Shown here: piece by piece, positions 1-13,700 of the stretch
How the letters are laid out: every line of letters begins with the position of its first letter
Numbering within the stretch: the first letter of the stretch is position 1
From: Lutraria lutraria
Taxonomy: Eukaryota; Mollusca; Bivalvia; Venerida; Mactridae
Length of the DNA stretch: 64,000 bases
Direction of reading: 5' to 3'
NCBI GenBank assembly: GCA_964023205.1
Contig: OZ026843.1
Location: 5,441,029 to 5,505,028 of the forward strand
The notes under the pieces: model-generated
What the model saw: the letters and a program-made list of their open reading frames with translations, nothing else
The model's database searches: none
What the model was told of the DNA's origin: nothing
Program-made: the position numbers and the translations under genes

Positions 1-3000
1 AATTGATGGAAATACTCTTATTTCTAAAAACATTGCTTCAAGATGCACTCTCAACAATATTAAATGAAATATTGTTATAGCCCCTTTGTGATAATAAATC
101 TTATTTTTGGAATTTCCTTTTGTTGGTAGACTTATATTCGGGTCATGATAGGTCAAAATATAACACGCATCTACTCGTAGAAATTTGCCTGAATAATATT
201 TCATACCTTAAGAGCTTTGAAAGTGATACTTGTTTTAAGTATATATCATGTTTTCTAGGCATAACAATTAATAATAAAATGCAATTGTTTTGAATACTAA
301 CCACTGCAAAACACATGTTATTAAGGCGGATATAAACAACACAAAATCCATGACGTCACCAGAAACGTGAAGTACGGACTCATTTTAAAGCAATCCATGG
401 CGAATACGTCAGTAAGGCTTATATTTCACATACACTGAACACATTTAACATCCGGCTTCCTACAGAATAAGATTGCATTCATTTATGTGTTTGTAAGTTC
501 TTGAACGTTCTTACATCACAAACAAAAAATAAAAATAGCAAAGAAAGACCAATTCGCGAACGCGTTATTGTTTTTTTTTTGGAATTTCACAAAAAATCCA
601 CACATATCCATTAACAAACGGAAATCTCTAAAAGTTGAAACCATTTTCGCGATGATCCAGTTTTGATTTCTGTGTTCTGACTGACTGAAATTGCTGCAAG
701 TTTCCCAAGATATAAGGATGAACACAATGTAATAAATCAGTGAAATGGCCGACCCTACTGCTTAATAGGTCTCCGGAGCCGCCAGTATAATTCATTTGCA
801 AACAATCACGAAAATAAATGTATCCCAGTAACTTTAAAAAATAATAAATCAGACCATTTTCTTCTCCTAGATTGTGTTAGTTTCTCATATCTTTGCATGG
901 CGTCTCTTTCAGCAAATCAAAGGTCATTTCAAAGCTGGATTAATAGCAATGTTCGTTTATTTATATTGTGATCATTCGTGGCAATTATGGCTTGATCTAC
1001 GAGACACAAGGATTGTTTGCTGCGATTTTCATTGCCTAATGGCATCTGCTCCATCTAAAACATTCGTTTGAAGGCGACGATGTCATTACGCTGTTGACTG
1101 ACACCGGAAATATTTCTTGCAACAAATACACAAATCCTGAAATACGCTGAGAATCAACATGCCAATGTAAGTATGCAGACTGAATTAGTTTCAAACTTAA
1201 GTAAGTCGATTTCGAGTTCAGAACGAAATGATTATCGATGGACCAGGATTAGCTCCAACATGATTACTGTAATAAAACAGTGATAAGTAAACCAATAAAC
1301 AAATACAATGTATAACTATAAGAAGATAATCTCTTTGATAACAGCATGGTATCTGGATTCTGGACGAAACAATATACCTTAAGAATAGAATTCAGTACAT
1401 TTTGGTTTGTCCAAAATATTCATGAAGTTCCATAGAATGCTTATCATGATATAGTAAATATACACGCTTTCAATGCCAGTGTAATAATTATGAATGAATT
1501 AAACAATCGCTCCCAATTTTGATAATTATTTAATGAAAATAAGCTCGAAGTTTTGAAGTGAAACTATTTTTACGGCAAAAATTAAATTGATAATTGGCTT
1601 TTAAAAATATATAGGTTTCTATGGTATCCGTGCTGCTAATCGTTGGCAAGTGCAGATGAGTTACATTTCTACACGTTACTAGATTCCCGGCCAATTTTGT
1701 CAGTGCAAAGAAGAACGTGCATAGTAATGTTTTGTGCTCGTATTTCTCACATGTACAGAAAATCCTCAACATGGAAATCAAGACCCAAGTTGACTATTTG
1801 CTGATACACCTACGATACGTTATAGATATCTACAAATCAAAACCCGTAAAACTTTACACCGTAAATTCTACATTACAATATTACGTTACATCCTTTGCGT
1901 ACGTAACGCCCATCTATTTTTACATATGCCATGGTTAATTGATATATTTAATGCGCTAGATATTTATCAAAAATATCAACAAACGGCACAGAACAATCTT
2001 AGATGTTTTAACTTTATCGCAACGTATATCGTTGGTTATATCTAGAAGAAGAAAAACGATATTTAGGTCATTAATCATACTACGTAACAGTTTTTGAAAT
2101 ACGAACTTACTATATAGAAAATTGCTTCGTAATCGCTTAAGATCTTGTTCATTTTAAGAATGCAAAAGATATGGCAAAGTCAAATACGTAACAAGACGTC
2201 CAGGTCCCAAAAATTGTTAGCTATGAAGATTACAGTATGTCCCAGCATTTTTTGTACCACATTCATTTATCTATAACCGTTTAGTTCAACATCCAGTTAT
2301 GGCTTACTGTTAATACAGATGTCGGATTATAAAATTATCTTTAAATTACAATTAAATTTCAACTGAGAAAAAAACATCTCTCTTTTTTTCAACTATTCCA
2401 AAAATCTGTGATTTGTACAGTGACCAGTATAGTTTAAGTAATATCTTTAACCGTACTCTTGCTTTCAAATGTCACCCTTTACCCTCATTGTTTCATCAAT
2501 GTGTCCGCTAATGTTCTCCCTTTTACATTGTCAAAAAGATTCAATACCACCTATGAATGACGTACAATCATGTATAAACAGGCACACACTCCATCACACA
2601 TTTTCCCCGACGACCGTCGTGTTCTCAATAAATGAACGTGTTTAAACTTGTATATGTATGCATGATATTAATATATAAATCAAAGTTATTATCAATTAAG
2701 TACAAGGAAATCAGTCGGGTCCTAAAAAGGCTTCTGCTTGAAATACAAGCTTCGTACATATTTGTGAACCATGAATTTACAGAGAGAATCTGTGTTTCGT
2801 AATGGCACAGCATGTGTACCCATGTTTGAGTCTTCTAATAACGCAACTGAACCTTTTATTTAAAAGTCCATACTTTTAAATTAGGGAGTACATTTCTCGC
2901 CAAACCAACATTTCTAGAACATTTGAGTAACAGATGTCTGCTCGAAAGTACTTTTTTGAAAAAGTTGTATCTGGGCTGTCTTACGAGAAGGCAGGTAAAG

Positions 3001-6000
3001 TAAAGGTAATTAATCGTTGTTAACCAATGACCCTTTCGTCGGTTATTTGAAGCCTGACATTACTTAACACTTCGCTTTTAACTTTTCCCACTCCGTTATT
3101 TTTCATTTTATAACCATGCAATTAATAATGATACGCAGTTCTTGGCGTTTTATAAATTAGCGTACACCTACATTAATTAGCCAAGCAAAGCACAAGTATA
3201 GCAAGAACTCATAAAGTGCCATATCATGGAATGTGCTTTTAACGAAAACAAGACATTTATTCCTTAAGGGGTCAAAACACAGTGTCATAGTTACCGGATA
3301 AGACAAAGAAAAACCATCTTGGATATAGGTAGACATATCCAAAAACAAGGCAATACGTTCTCCAGGCCAATTTGTATCAACATCACGTATGATTTTCTAT
3401 ACATAATTGACAATGTGCACTTTCAATAACAGACTTTCAACAAAAACTTCCCGCTTTATGTGATTATTCAAATGTCATTATGCAACATGTCTCACTGGTT
3501 AGTAAGTGCACTTTATCGTTTAAAAAAATGAAGCTACACAAGGATATGCGCTGGCCAAACTTTCTACCAACATAATCATGGCTCAAAATATAAATACAAA
3601 ATATGATATGACCGTAGGCAAAGAGAATGTGGTTTCAATTTGCAGATGACAGTAGTTGTTAATGCGTATTTACGGGATGATAGGGCGATTAGTCATTACA
3701 CAATTATGAAATGGTAAATCCCAGTTTTTTTGTATTGTTTGCCATCGCACCTGGTACTACAACGGTTTTGGCCAAATTTATGAAATATTTAAGTTAGAAA
3801 TATGTATGTGTACATACGGTATATCTATGTTATGGGCAATCCTTTTCAAAAACCCTTGATGATTGATCGGACTATCATATTCGTTTTGTTTAAGCCCATG
3901 ATTCTATGATAAATAATACCAGGTATTGTGGAAGGATCTAACCAATGTGTAGGAGATTTTGCGTCCCCCTCAAATTGTGAAAATAAGACTGCAATAAACA
4001 CCGCAGACAAACTATATTATAGAAGGCACTGTTTACAGGTATCTGGTCGTGGGATTGTAAATATAAGCTTGCCAAGTACCAGGAGGACTTTACAATTGAA
4101 CTGACCGCCCTCATCACTGAATAACATGGAAAAATAGCGCAAAACTCGACTCTACAACCAGATTATCTAGCTATATCAATCGATTACATATTAGACAATG
4201 GAATTGGAAGATATAAAGACAGCTGAACCTGAAAATACTTCGTATACAAATCAGCCATACTATCAATCAGATCAATAAGCTCTTGAACAAGCATTGGTTG
4301 ACCATGCTGAGAAAATCCAAGAAGAAGAAAATGTTAGGTGAATTATTATAACGTTTCACAATAATATAGTTCGTGGTGTTATATTTGAAGTGCGTGTAAT
4401 AGTATGACATTGTACATTGTTTCATGACATGAACGTATGCAAATTATTCTTTGAAAAGGATATAGCGATATTGAGTGTTAAGGTTGAAACAAACCCCCTT
4501 TAAGCATATGTCTGTTGTATCCGGCTCGGTTCAATTCGGGATTCGTCGATTGCATGCACGAACAGGGTTAAATGGACATCACCGGTGTGTTATGCCACTG
4601 GGTACGAGGCTATGTGCTTGACTGCCATCTTTCGGAAAGTAATTGTCGGAAAGCCGAGGTCTGAATGTTGAAAATTTAAAACACATTAAACAAAATTCAC
4701 TGTACTGAAACCAGAGGCCATGTCATTAATCAGCTCCCCTTTTACGTACGAGAAATTACGCCAACTGGCAACTAAATATATGATTTGAGATGTTATCTGC
4801 TTACTGCACTAATGAGGCTGTCCGCATAATTTGTTTTTCACATCGTAAAATCGACTGTCGACTCGATTAATGTTCTTAATCATTCTTTCAAACAAGTTCT
4901 GTATCGTTTAGAAAATTTAAATTGCATTGGAAGTAAGTCATTTTAACATCAGCGACTATCAGCAGATTCCAAAGTAGTTTGGGAATTGTTAAATGTCTAC
5001 AGGTCTACTTCAATTATATTGATAGACATCCTTTATCCGACACAAACCATCCAACCATTAGGCGTGTCATGATTCGCAATCTACATGACATAACGAATTT
5101 GAAAGATGATATTCAAATAACGTAAAAATTGTATTGGGAATTATCGAGTTACCCGAAACAAGGGAACCTATATGTTATTGCTTATTACTTGTCAGAGATG
5201 TCAACAATCACGACTTATATAATGAAGAGGAAGACAAATCAAGTATGCTTTATTGAATATTGGATGATTATTCTCTTTCAAAAGAAAACACTTGAAGAAT
5301 ATACAGTAAACCCACTCCTCCAGAGCGGCCTGCTCTTTGTGCAACAACCTCCCGGCAACAACAGCACGGTTTAACTTTTAATCTAACCTCTCTAGAACAA
5401 CACCATCTCAACAACAACATAATTTTGCCACTCCCAAATGGTGTTGCTCTGGAGGGGTTGCTCTGTCGTTATGTTAATAAAGTTATCTAATGTTGAATGA
5501 CATTTACAAGTCATAGAAGTTGTGTGATTGGGTTCTTTCAAGTAAATTTAAATTGAACAAACTAGTTTAATCAATGCTAAGCCTTTGAAATGACGGCAAA
5601 GGGAACAACATTATGTTGAATAATTGTATTCTGATAAAATAGAAAGATTTCAATTGATATGAAGCATGATTAAATACGAACTTCACACTGATAATTATTG
5701 TTCATACGGACAATTTATTAAACAGAGGGATTTGCATTTTCGCTGTACACATAGGAAATGACCAGCGCTTGTAATTCAGGTTGTTGCCATGGATACGACA
5801 TTAGCTTTAATCGTACAATACCAGTCTAAATCATGGTCATCTCCGCATGTCACATCGCTTCCTATTGGCCATTAATTATGGCAACTCATAATGGCCAACG
5901 CGTGTAAAACAGCATTGCCCATTAACAATAACCGAAATACATTTGTATCCGAAAGCTCCTAGACACCGATGATAAATGTTGAATTGATATATACAATGTA

Positions 6001-9000
6001 GTAACACACAAATATGCATATATGGGAAACATACTTAAAACATGTGAACACAAGAATGCAAAAGTGGACAAATCGTGTATGAATGACAAGTAGTAATCTC
6101 ACACAGTAACGGAGACACATATTATGAAAATATTGCATTTTGGAGATGGTATTACAGTATAATCTTTACAATTTGCAGTCACTAATGAAGATTATTGTAA
6201 ACTTGACTATAACATTATTGAATTATATTTGTTGGACGGTCACGCTTATGTTAAAGGTTCATCGGGCAATGTATTGCGTGCGATAGAGAATTCTCATTGT
6301 ATGTACTGTGTATATCCAAATATCATACACCACTGGAGTAAGTATTTGACATCCCTGTATGACATATTAATCAAAACTGATCTTTAATAAATAATTGGAA
6401 GAGCTTGCGGATTCCTTCGAAATGTCAACTTTGATAATACATATTTTGAAGATTGCGCATGCAAGAGCACCCGATAACATACTTCGTTTTTTTTTTAATC
6501 ATTGTTTGGAAAACTTTCAAAATAATACATGTATAATACAACAACGATTCTAACGTGTATGTCTTATGGCTGATACATATGATGAGTTTAAATATTCAAG
6601 TATTGTTAGAAAGAAAAGTACTTTATGCAAACCGATTGGTAATTGTTTCCTAAAACTATAAATGTTGCTTAAATGCATGAAACCATTTAGCTAGCCATAA
6701 AAATGACAAGCGCGTACCTTTTTAAAGCCAGCACTGATTACTATGACGTGTGGTTAAGTTGTAAAGTTACCTAATGACTCAAGTCTCTAATGGACGAACA
6801 TGTGTATTTTAATAATTGATATGTAATCATTTTAATATCAACATTTTGTCCAATTGACCAAACGGCCATTCATTTTCTTTTAGTTAAAGGTAAAAATAAA
6901 AACATACTGGAAATTAGCACAGTATCACATTTCAAATTCTGCAATATTTTAGTAAAAAAGACAAATCTATGAATTAATAATTAAAAACTTTTTTTATTAA
7001 TTATGTTTTGACGACACTGAACGGCTACTTGAAAAAATAGTTATTCGCCTATGTAATTGACTGCCAATTTACTTTATGTTGGTGATCGACGAATATCGGA
7101 TTTATTTATTAACGACCTTAGAAAATTACTATAGATTGTTATCTAGTAATGAACATCAAATTTAATTGGATGCTATGTGTTTCAAGGGTATTAGCTCAAC
7201 ACTTGGAAAAGGGATTCCAACCCAAAAATTAACACAGTACATGTGTATCTTCATCTGCTTTAATGCTAGCCAACTATTTTACAATTATAAGTAAGTAAGT
7301 TATATGTTCTTAGATTAATAGAATTACATGGAACAGTTTTGCATTTGTAAATAAGAATATAAAATTATACATTCTAACACTAATAAGAACATCATACATA
7401 GTTATGTATATGTAAAAAAATATTAATAACGAATGCCAGTAAAACGTCTTATATGCAACCGAATGCTCACATACCATGTTTGGTTAAACTGGCACATATT
7501 TCAAACCTGTCTAAGTTGACACGTTACGGGCGCGTAACTCGATGTCATTCTCGCATTTTGTGTTAATAAATTACCCATATATGGGACTTAATGGCCAAGA
7601 GTAATTTTTAACGGTTCGTCAAACTGTGGCATGTGTCTACTGCTGTAAAATACACGTCAAAGTTTTACCCACATCGGTTGGACATGCCAAAATATACAAG
7701 AATAATTGTCAGTTTAGAATAATTAAGAAGGTTTAAGTGAAATGCATGGATAATTCTCCTGTACTATTATATTTAATTTATGGCTTTACTTCCGTACAAC
7801 AAACAAAAGATATTCATAGGATGCATTCAGCGACACCGAATGGCTTATAGTTACATACATATACACATTTGACTTATTCGGACACCACACATGTTCCACT
7901 CTATCGCCTTGACCCGGTCAATATATTAATTATTCATTGTCAAATTAAATTACAATCTACATTCATAATTATAGTAGATAAACCTGAAGGCGAGGGACAT
8001 TATTATTGTTTTCAGTCGCATTCTGATATGAAAAGCTCGAGACATTCTTAGTGTGCTTCTGTAGGCCCAACCATCGTATCTGAGAGGAAGTTGCAAACAA
8101 GAGTAGAGAGAAACAAATGATTCATACAATAACCCTATTACAACCGTATAGGAGTACAGTATAGAATCTAGTTTAATTGCAGAAAACAAACAACATCACA
8201 TTTTACCAATTGCTGATATGAATGTAACTATTCAATGTTATAGATATGGTGCTTGAAGCATTTTTTCTTAGCATATGATAAAACATCGCTACAAAATGAT
8301 TAAATGTAGCCTACCGACCAAAAACACATTTTGCCATAGCTAAGCTACAGAATTGGAATGAATATGCAGGACATGCCGAATTGATGTATTTGAATATTCT
8401 TAGTAAAGTGGAAAGAAAAAATGAAGGCCATTTACAAAAGTACGCATTCAACAAAGTTGTCAGTAAAGTCCTTTCCTCACCAAACCAACCATTGACGCAC
8501 TGATAGCTCAGAATCTGGTATCAAAAAGCCATCCGGTAATTTGGACCACACACATAATACATTATGTCCCTTGAGAGAACACAACTTTTCAGCCCCATTC
8601 ACGTTTTATCATTGAGTGGATTCAGACTCGAATGAAGCAATCCTTACGGTGATAACTTTCTTAGGTTGTCATTAGTGGTTCATGATTCACTTTCCATTTA
8701 ATTAATTTAAATCATAAAACAATGAAATGACAAGTTAATTTTCCGAACGAGAGGCCGTGCTATGTACACGTCAGCTTTAGTGTGACTGAAATAGGTTTGC
8801 GGGCATCGCTTTAAACTTTTTTATCATGGATGGTCCGTAGTTTACCACAAGGCGTATGCGCTCACAGGTGTTTCAGATAAAAACATGTACTGTTATCAAG
8901 TTGACATGTATAGCGAAAGCTTCTGAGTCTCGCTATCTCCGAGGCAAACAAATGTGACTTGTTTCCACATCTCTTGCGGCAATTTCCGTTTTAAAGCCTC

Positions 9001-9091
9001 ATTATATGTACACATGCAAATCTAACGATTGTGCAAACTACTGGTAACTTACCGTGAATTATAAACATTTTAATATTACACACACCATTCC
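1..9091. other. Non-coding DNA downstream of Hox4, distal part
   Basis: AT-rich DNA with only short frames that look like chance. Apart from the hairpin at 5385-5459 I see no gene, tRNA or clear mobile element. No Hox3-type homeobox was found. Confidence 0.6.
5385..5459 (+). repeat. Near-perfect 22-bp-arm hairpin
   Basis: Left arm AACCTCTCTAGAACAACACC continues to CAT (5385-5406); the right arm is its complement at 5438-5459, with a 31-nt loop. 19 of 22 pairs are Watson-Crick. Two of the three differences become G-U pairs if the plus strand is transcribed. The surrounding 150 bp is CAACAA-rich and may belong to a decayed foldback element. Confidence 0.7.
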
Positions 9092-9105
9092 TTAAAGGGG
9101 TAACT

Positions 9106-9125
9106 CTCGCTGGTATACCAGCGAG
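9106..9125. repeat. Perfect 20-bp palindrome
   Basis: CTCGCTGGTATACCAGCGAG, directly inside the left terminal repeat of the MITE-like element. Confidence 0.9.
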
Positions 9126-9549
9126 TATTTGTGGGTTGGGCTATGTAAACTGATGTGCCTAATACTACCTGTCAATTAAACTCTCTGTTGTTTAAAATAG
9201 CACAAGAATGGATGAGTCATCAACTGACCACTGGACTCCTGTTATATAGAAAGCATCGGCTGCTCAACATTAGCACGTGCCTCTGTTTACAAACAGAGAG
9301 TTTATCAGCAAGTAGCCACACCTCCCGGGGAAATTCAAATTCAAATTTTCTGTTGGACAGGTTTAAACATTTTCTCAAAGTAACACTTAGAATTAATATA
9401 TTACAAATATTTTTGGATGAAATGTTTTGACATGGAATAATTTATCATTGTGAGAATTTTCAAAGAATATTTTTCTGTAGTTTATTCAAAAATTCAAAAA
9501 AGGGCTCTCTGATATGAAACATGCATAAAAATTTACAAAAACCCGCCCC

Positions 9550-9564
9550 AGCGCCATCTAGTGG
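9550..9564 (-). promoter_or_regulatory. CTCF-type motif inside the MITE-like element
   Basis: The complement reads CCACTAGATGGCGCT, matching the bilaterian CTCF core CCASYAGRKGGCGC at every position. Binding is not shown; the motif match is direct. Confidence 0.45.
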
Positions 9565-9590
9565 TTTATATAGTCCAGTTACCCCTTTAA

Positions 9591-9611
9591 ATAGATAGAT
9601 AGATAGATTCT
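9591..9611. repeat. (GATA)n microsatellite
   Basis: Four to five ATAG/GATA units adjoining the right end of the MITE-like element. Confidence 0.8.
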
Positions 9612-9796
9612 TTCACTCCTCCATTGTTGGAGAGCAAAACATGTGTACAACAACATAACACACATGGAATAAAGGCAATGTGAAACATATGTAGAAAGTT
9701 TCAAATAGGACATCAAAACAACAATGAATGTAACATACGTAATGCAGAAAGTAATCGTCATCAGCGTCCACCTCATTTATGCATGATTATTTTCAA

Positions 9797-9852
9797 ACAG
9801 ATAGACATACATACAGACAGACGGACGAACGGACAGACATGTATACAGACAT
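9797..9852. repeat. Degenerate CAGA/GACA simple repeat
   Basis: A run of CAGATAGACATACATACAGA-type tetranucleotides continuing through GGACGAACGGACAGACA. Confidence 0.7.
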
Positions 9853-10674
9853 AGTTCAAAGAACAACAACAATAATCAACATTTAAATGCATATAAATTA
9901 AATGCATATACGTTATTGAAATTAGGTGCCTGAATATGAACATTTATACTTAATGCTCATTTCCATTGAAGTAAAAACAGTTTATTGGAGATAGTGTTTT
10001 TAGTGCTTATTTTCGAGTATTATTTCAACATCAGGCAGACTAAGTAATCTAAGAAAGATATAATGCAGTAAAACAATACAAGAGTCTATCAATACTGCTT
10101 GTCGTTCACTGTTTCCCATCGCAATGATATCTTGTCTAACATAAGTAGTCAGGGATCAAGATAATGTATATATGTATATAACATACTAAAACAAATCAGG
10201 CCGACACTGGCTATTTGTGATAAATATGGTTATACATGTAAAAGAAATACACGCACATTAAAATGGTGTATGTTATTCACATGACACTGAATAGACTTCA
10301 TTAATCTTCTTTGTTGGAAAAAAAAACAATTAACTTTACCACCGTTTCTCAAACATCTGTAAGTTCTTTATATGCAGATAGATGTAAATACGACTGGGGA
10401 TTTAGGACTTCCTAATTAAACCAGCATGTATTACGACCGCAATATGTTTAGTTGACTTCTCTTATTGAGCTAATCGGGCGATTCACTTACGCATTTGCGA
10501 ACGACAGTCATACATTTTTTTCTTATTTGGTAAACAGTTGTTTGGTCAAATAACGGCTGCATGGTAACTTTCTTGTTGTTCCTGAATGCTGTTTCAGTAG
10601 TAAATAAATCTTTTTCTCCGATAATAACCATCAACTTTTCACATTAATCAGGCCTTTGGCAAAATGTCTTCAAT

Positions 10675-10775
10675 TGATTCCTTACAAAAGGACATGTGCC
10701 GAATTCAGGGTTCGAACTCATTGCAGACCAGATGTCCGAAGACCTAACGGTCTACTTATTGAAAAGAAAAAATCG
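10675..10775 (-). mobile_element. Degenerate tRNA-derived SINE head
   Basis: On the complement, a box-A-like stretch (GTAGACCGTTAGGTC) is followed about 25 nt later by a box-B-like GAGTTCGAACCC (10708-10719). It does not fold into a full tRNA. The usual SINE tail was not found, so this may be a decayed or truncated copy. Confidence 0.4.
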
Positions 10776-10799
10776 AGACTTGTCAACATAACTTAAAGG

Positions 10800-13700
10800 C
10801 ACACGACAAAAATACCGATTTTGGGTTAAAATGACTTGAATCAACCATGAATACGGCTTTGTGTCGGACATGCATACAGTTTTTGCGAAGTACATGCTCA
10901 TGAGTTATTCATCTGTTCATGCGCCTAGCAAAGAATACAGACACAATGATGAGTAGTTGTGTGCTTTGAAACACCACTTGCTCCCGCTGGGGTATCGTTT
11001 ACAGATTACAACAATCTCATAAGAACCTGCATTCTTCTAACTCAGCAGCTAAGATATCTCGATACAAGATCATTTTTATTCTCTTTGAACTCTCTGTAAA
11101 TCCAGGTTTGTTTAACCATCGACATATCAGCTCGCTAGAAAAAACGCTGTATCAACTAATAAACAAACATCTAACAGTTAGAAGCCACGAAGTCGATTCG
11201 ATATCATAAACTGTATCAAATATAAGATCGGATAACATGAAAACATTTGAAGTTTGTTTATATTGTACATTTACACTCGTATCTTTTTCGAGTTTTTTTT
11301 GTTTCGACTAGACAGAAGAATTAGATAGTCTGATTGATTCACGTTTTCACACTTCTTACATATCATAACAAACATCTCCGCATGCCGAGAGATGTGCCCG
11401 CTTCTCTATTTAAACACCCGTCACAAATTGATATGCCATTCACATTTCTTCGAAAACGCTTCCCATCGGCAAAAAACCCATGTTTCTTGGGAATACGACT
11501 GGAGCCGATTTCTGTCATTGAAACGTGGTTATTTCATCAACCGCTTTAGATTTATCTACTAATGTTGCCATTTAACACGGTCGAATTCGCTTGAAACAGC
11601 AAAAGTAACGCGATACGAAGTAAAAAAGATCCTTTGAGTAATAGTAAAATATGATGAGAAAAACATGGCATTTTCGTTCCGATAGTGGCTATAGTTAGGC
11701 CATAAAGAAGAATTCCATGACGAGTGGATTGATTTATTTATCAGTTTTAATTTCTTAGATGATTCCAAAAGTGGTTTCTAGAACAGGCAACGCGATAAGT
11801 CAAAAGTATGACGTGAGTGCGTAATTTTATTTAAAGGGGTGTTGTACTTTGTTTTAGCATGAACAGTATTTACAAAATATGCGTAACTAGAGTCCAAGAA
11901 ATGCTTAATGCCTCGATTGCTTTGGGATATATACGAAGCGTGTAATATTCATTGGAATATTGATTTGATGAAATCGGAGAAGACAGTACAAAGTTGTATA
12001 ATTGAAAAGAGCTATGAAAATAATACTAAACTGTATTTCTAGGCTTCCCTAGCAAACTTTTATCAGGTGTGGCGAAAGTTAAATATAAATCATTTTAGCA
12101 TACCTAATATCAATGGTCATGCTTATGAATATGAATAGCTTCAAAAACAATATAGTATCAAAACACCTAGTTTGACTGCGGATCCTTAAACAATTATTGT
12201 GATCGTAACTATTACAATGTTATTTTCTATGGTAATAGTCTTTCATGCGGCGTTATGAACGTATCTTATAATGTTCCGAAATCTCTTCCATGCATGTTTT
12301 CTGTGTCTGGATAGAAGTAAAGTGGAAGTGACGTACATGCAGACATTACTTATCAAACCGATGAAATGTTAGAAAATGTTATAAAATCAAGTTGATAGTC
12401 AACTGCTGCGGAACACTTCAGTCAGTTCTTTAAAGTTTTGCATTACTGTCGATGTTTAATAAGTACAAATATCCAAACAGCATTGATATAATATGCCAAA
12501 CGGTCATCGCATTTCAGATCTTTCTGACATGTTTATTATATTTCACGACAATATATTACCCACAGAACGCTGATAGAGCACATATACTTCCGGTTTAACA
12601 CGATGCACTTGGCTTGTCTTCCTTTTGAAATAAATCATTACACTATATACTAAACGCCTTACAAACAATTTACGACCTCAACGATTCCATAGACTGTCTG
12701 CTCTGTGTTCGCTTCTGGTTTTTGTTTAATTTATGTACAGTTGTTCCGTGCTGTTTATGTTCAAAGTGATGCATCGTGACAATTGGCAGATTATGTATTT
12801 GTTTGTTGTTGGGTCCGATCAAATGTTTTGTAAATTCAGATGAAATCAGTTGTATTTCTTAGACTGCTTCCGTAGTTTTACATCGTTCTACTTCAAAAAG
12901 GACGTTAGAATACAGATTCTGTAGTTTTCTGCTTATAATTACACACAATTATGCACAAACAGAACTCATGCTATGTTGATTTTTCCCACTTTTCAGATGG
13001 GTACCATGGCAATGACAGCATGCTTCATGGAGTAATGCATTTGTATCAGTTTTAAGCGTCACAAACATTTTTAATTTCAGTGTCATTGTGCGCTGAATCA
13101 CTAAACTTTATTGACAACAAAGTCACGTATTTCTCCATTTCTTTGTAGACTCTATGGTTGTAGCATGTACCGAATCAACTTCTAATAAATATACGAATTC
13201 CGATCAAGTAGGCTTTAAGGATATGCTAAAGAAATTCTCACAGTTTAGTGATGCTACATTTAAAAAGCAATACACTTGTCATTCAACACATCTATAATAA
13301 TATACGTATATAGATGCAAAGAAATATTGAGTAACGCATCGACCATCAAGATAATATGTATATTTTGAAACGTTTATTTATATATGAATTACGGACATCC
13401 ATTCAGGTGACTTTCTTTCTGCAATAACATTAATTATGCAATATGCTTATCGCATCTTGTTTATTTATTTGACTACTTATAAGATGTATGATTGATTAGA
13501 CTAGAGTTTAGTATTTTGCACTAAATGGTGTTTACTTGCTTAATTGCATCGATCCATGGGTAAAGCATCTTACCTTGAACCTATGTCTGGCACTTGTCTG
13601 AATACGAGGATACGAGTCTGTTTACTTACACACTACAACTTATATTTTGTTTAGCGTCATGTTCGTTTGTATCTTCGTCTACATAAGTCTTAAACTTTAT

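Larger units (their letters stand above)
9092..9590. mobile_element. MITE-like non-autonomous DNA transposon, 499 bp
   Basis: The ends are perfect 14-bp inverted repeats: TTAAAGGGGTAACT at 9092-9105 and AGTTACCCCTTTAA at 9577-9590. The outer TTAA on both sides could be a TTAA target duplication (piggyBac-like) with TIR AGGGGTAACT; this assignment is inference. Inside are a 20-bp palindrome (9106-9125), a second internal inverted repeat (about 9178-9195 against 9284-9303) and a CTCF-type motif (9550-9564). The 91-codon frame at 9155-9430 shows no transposase features. A (GATA)n run abuts the right end. Confidence 0.65.

Noticed and set aside
4500..4680. GGTTCAATTCGG box-B-like stretch
   Set aside because: No box A at a suitable distance and no SINE tail.
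9155..9430. 91-codon frame inside the MITE-like element
   Set aside because: No transposase motif; the element is too short to encode one.
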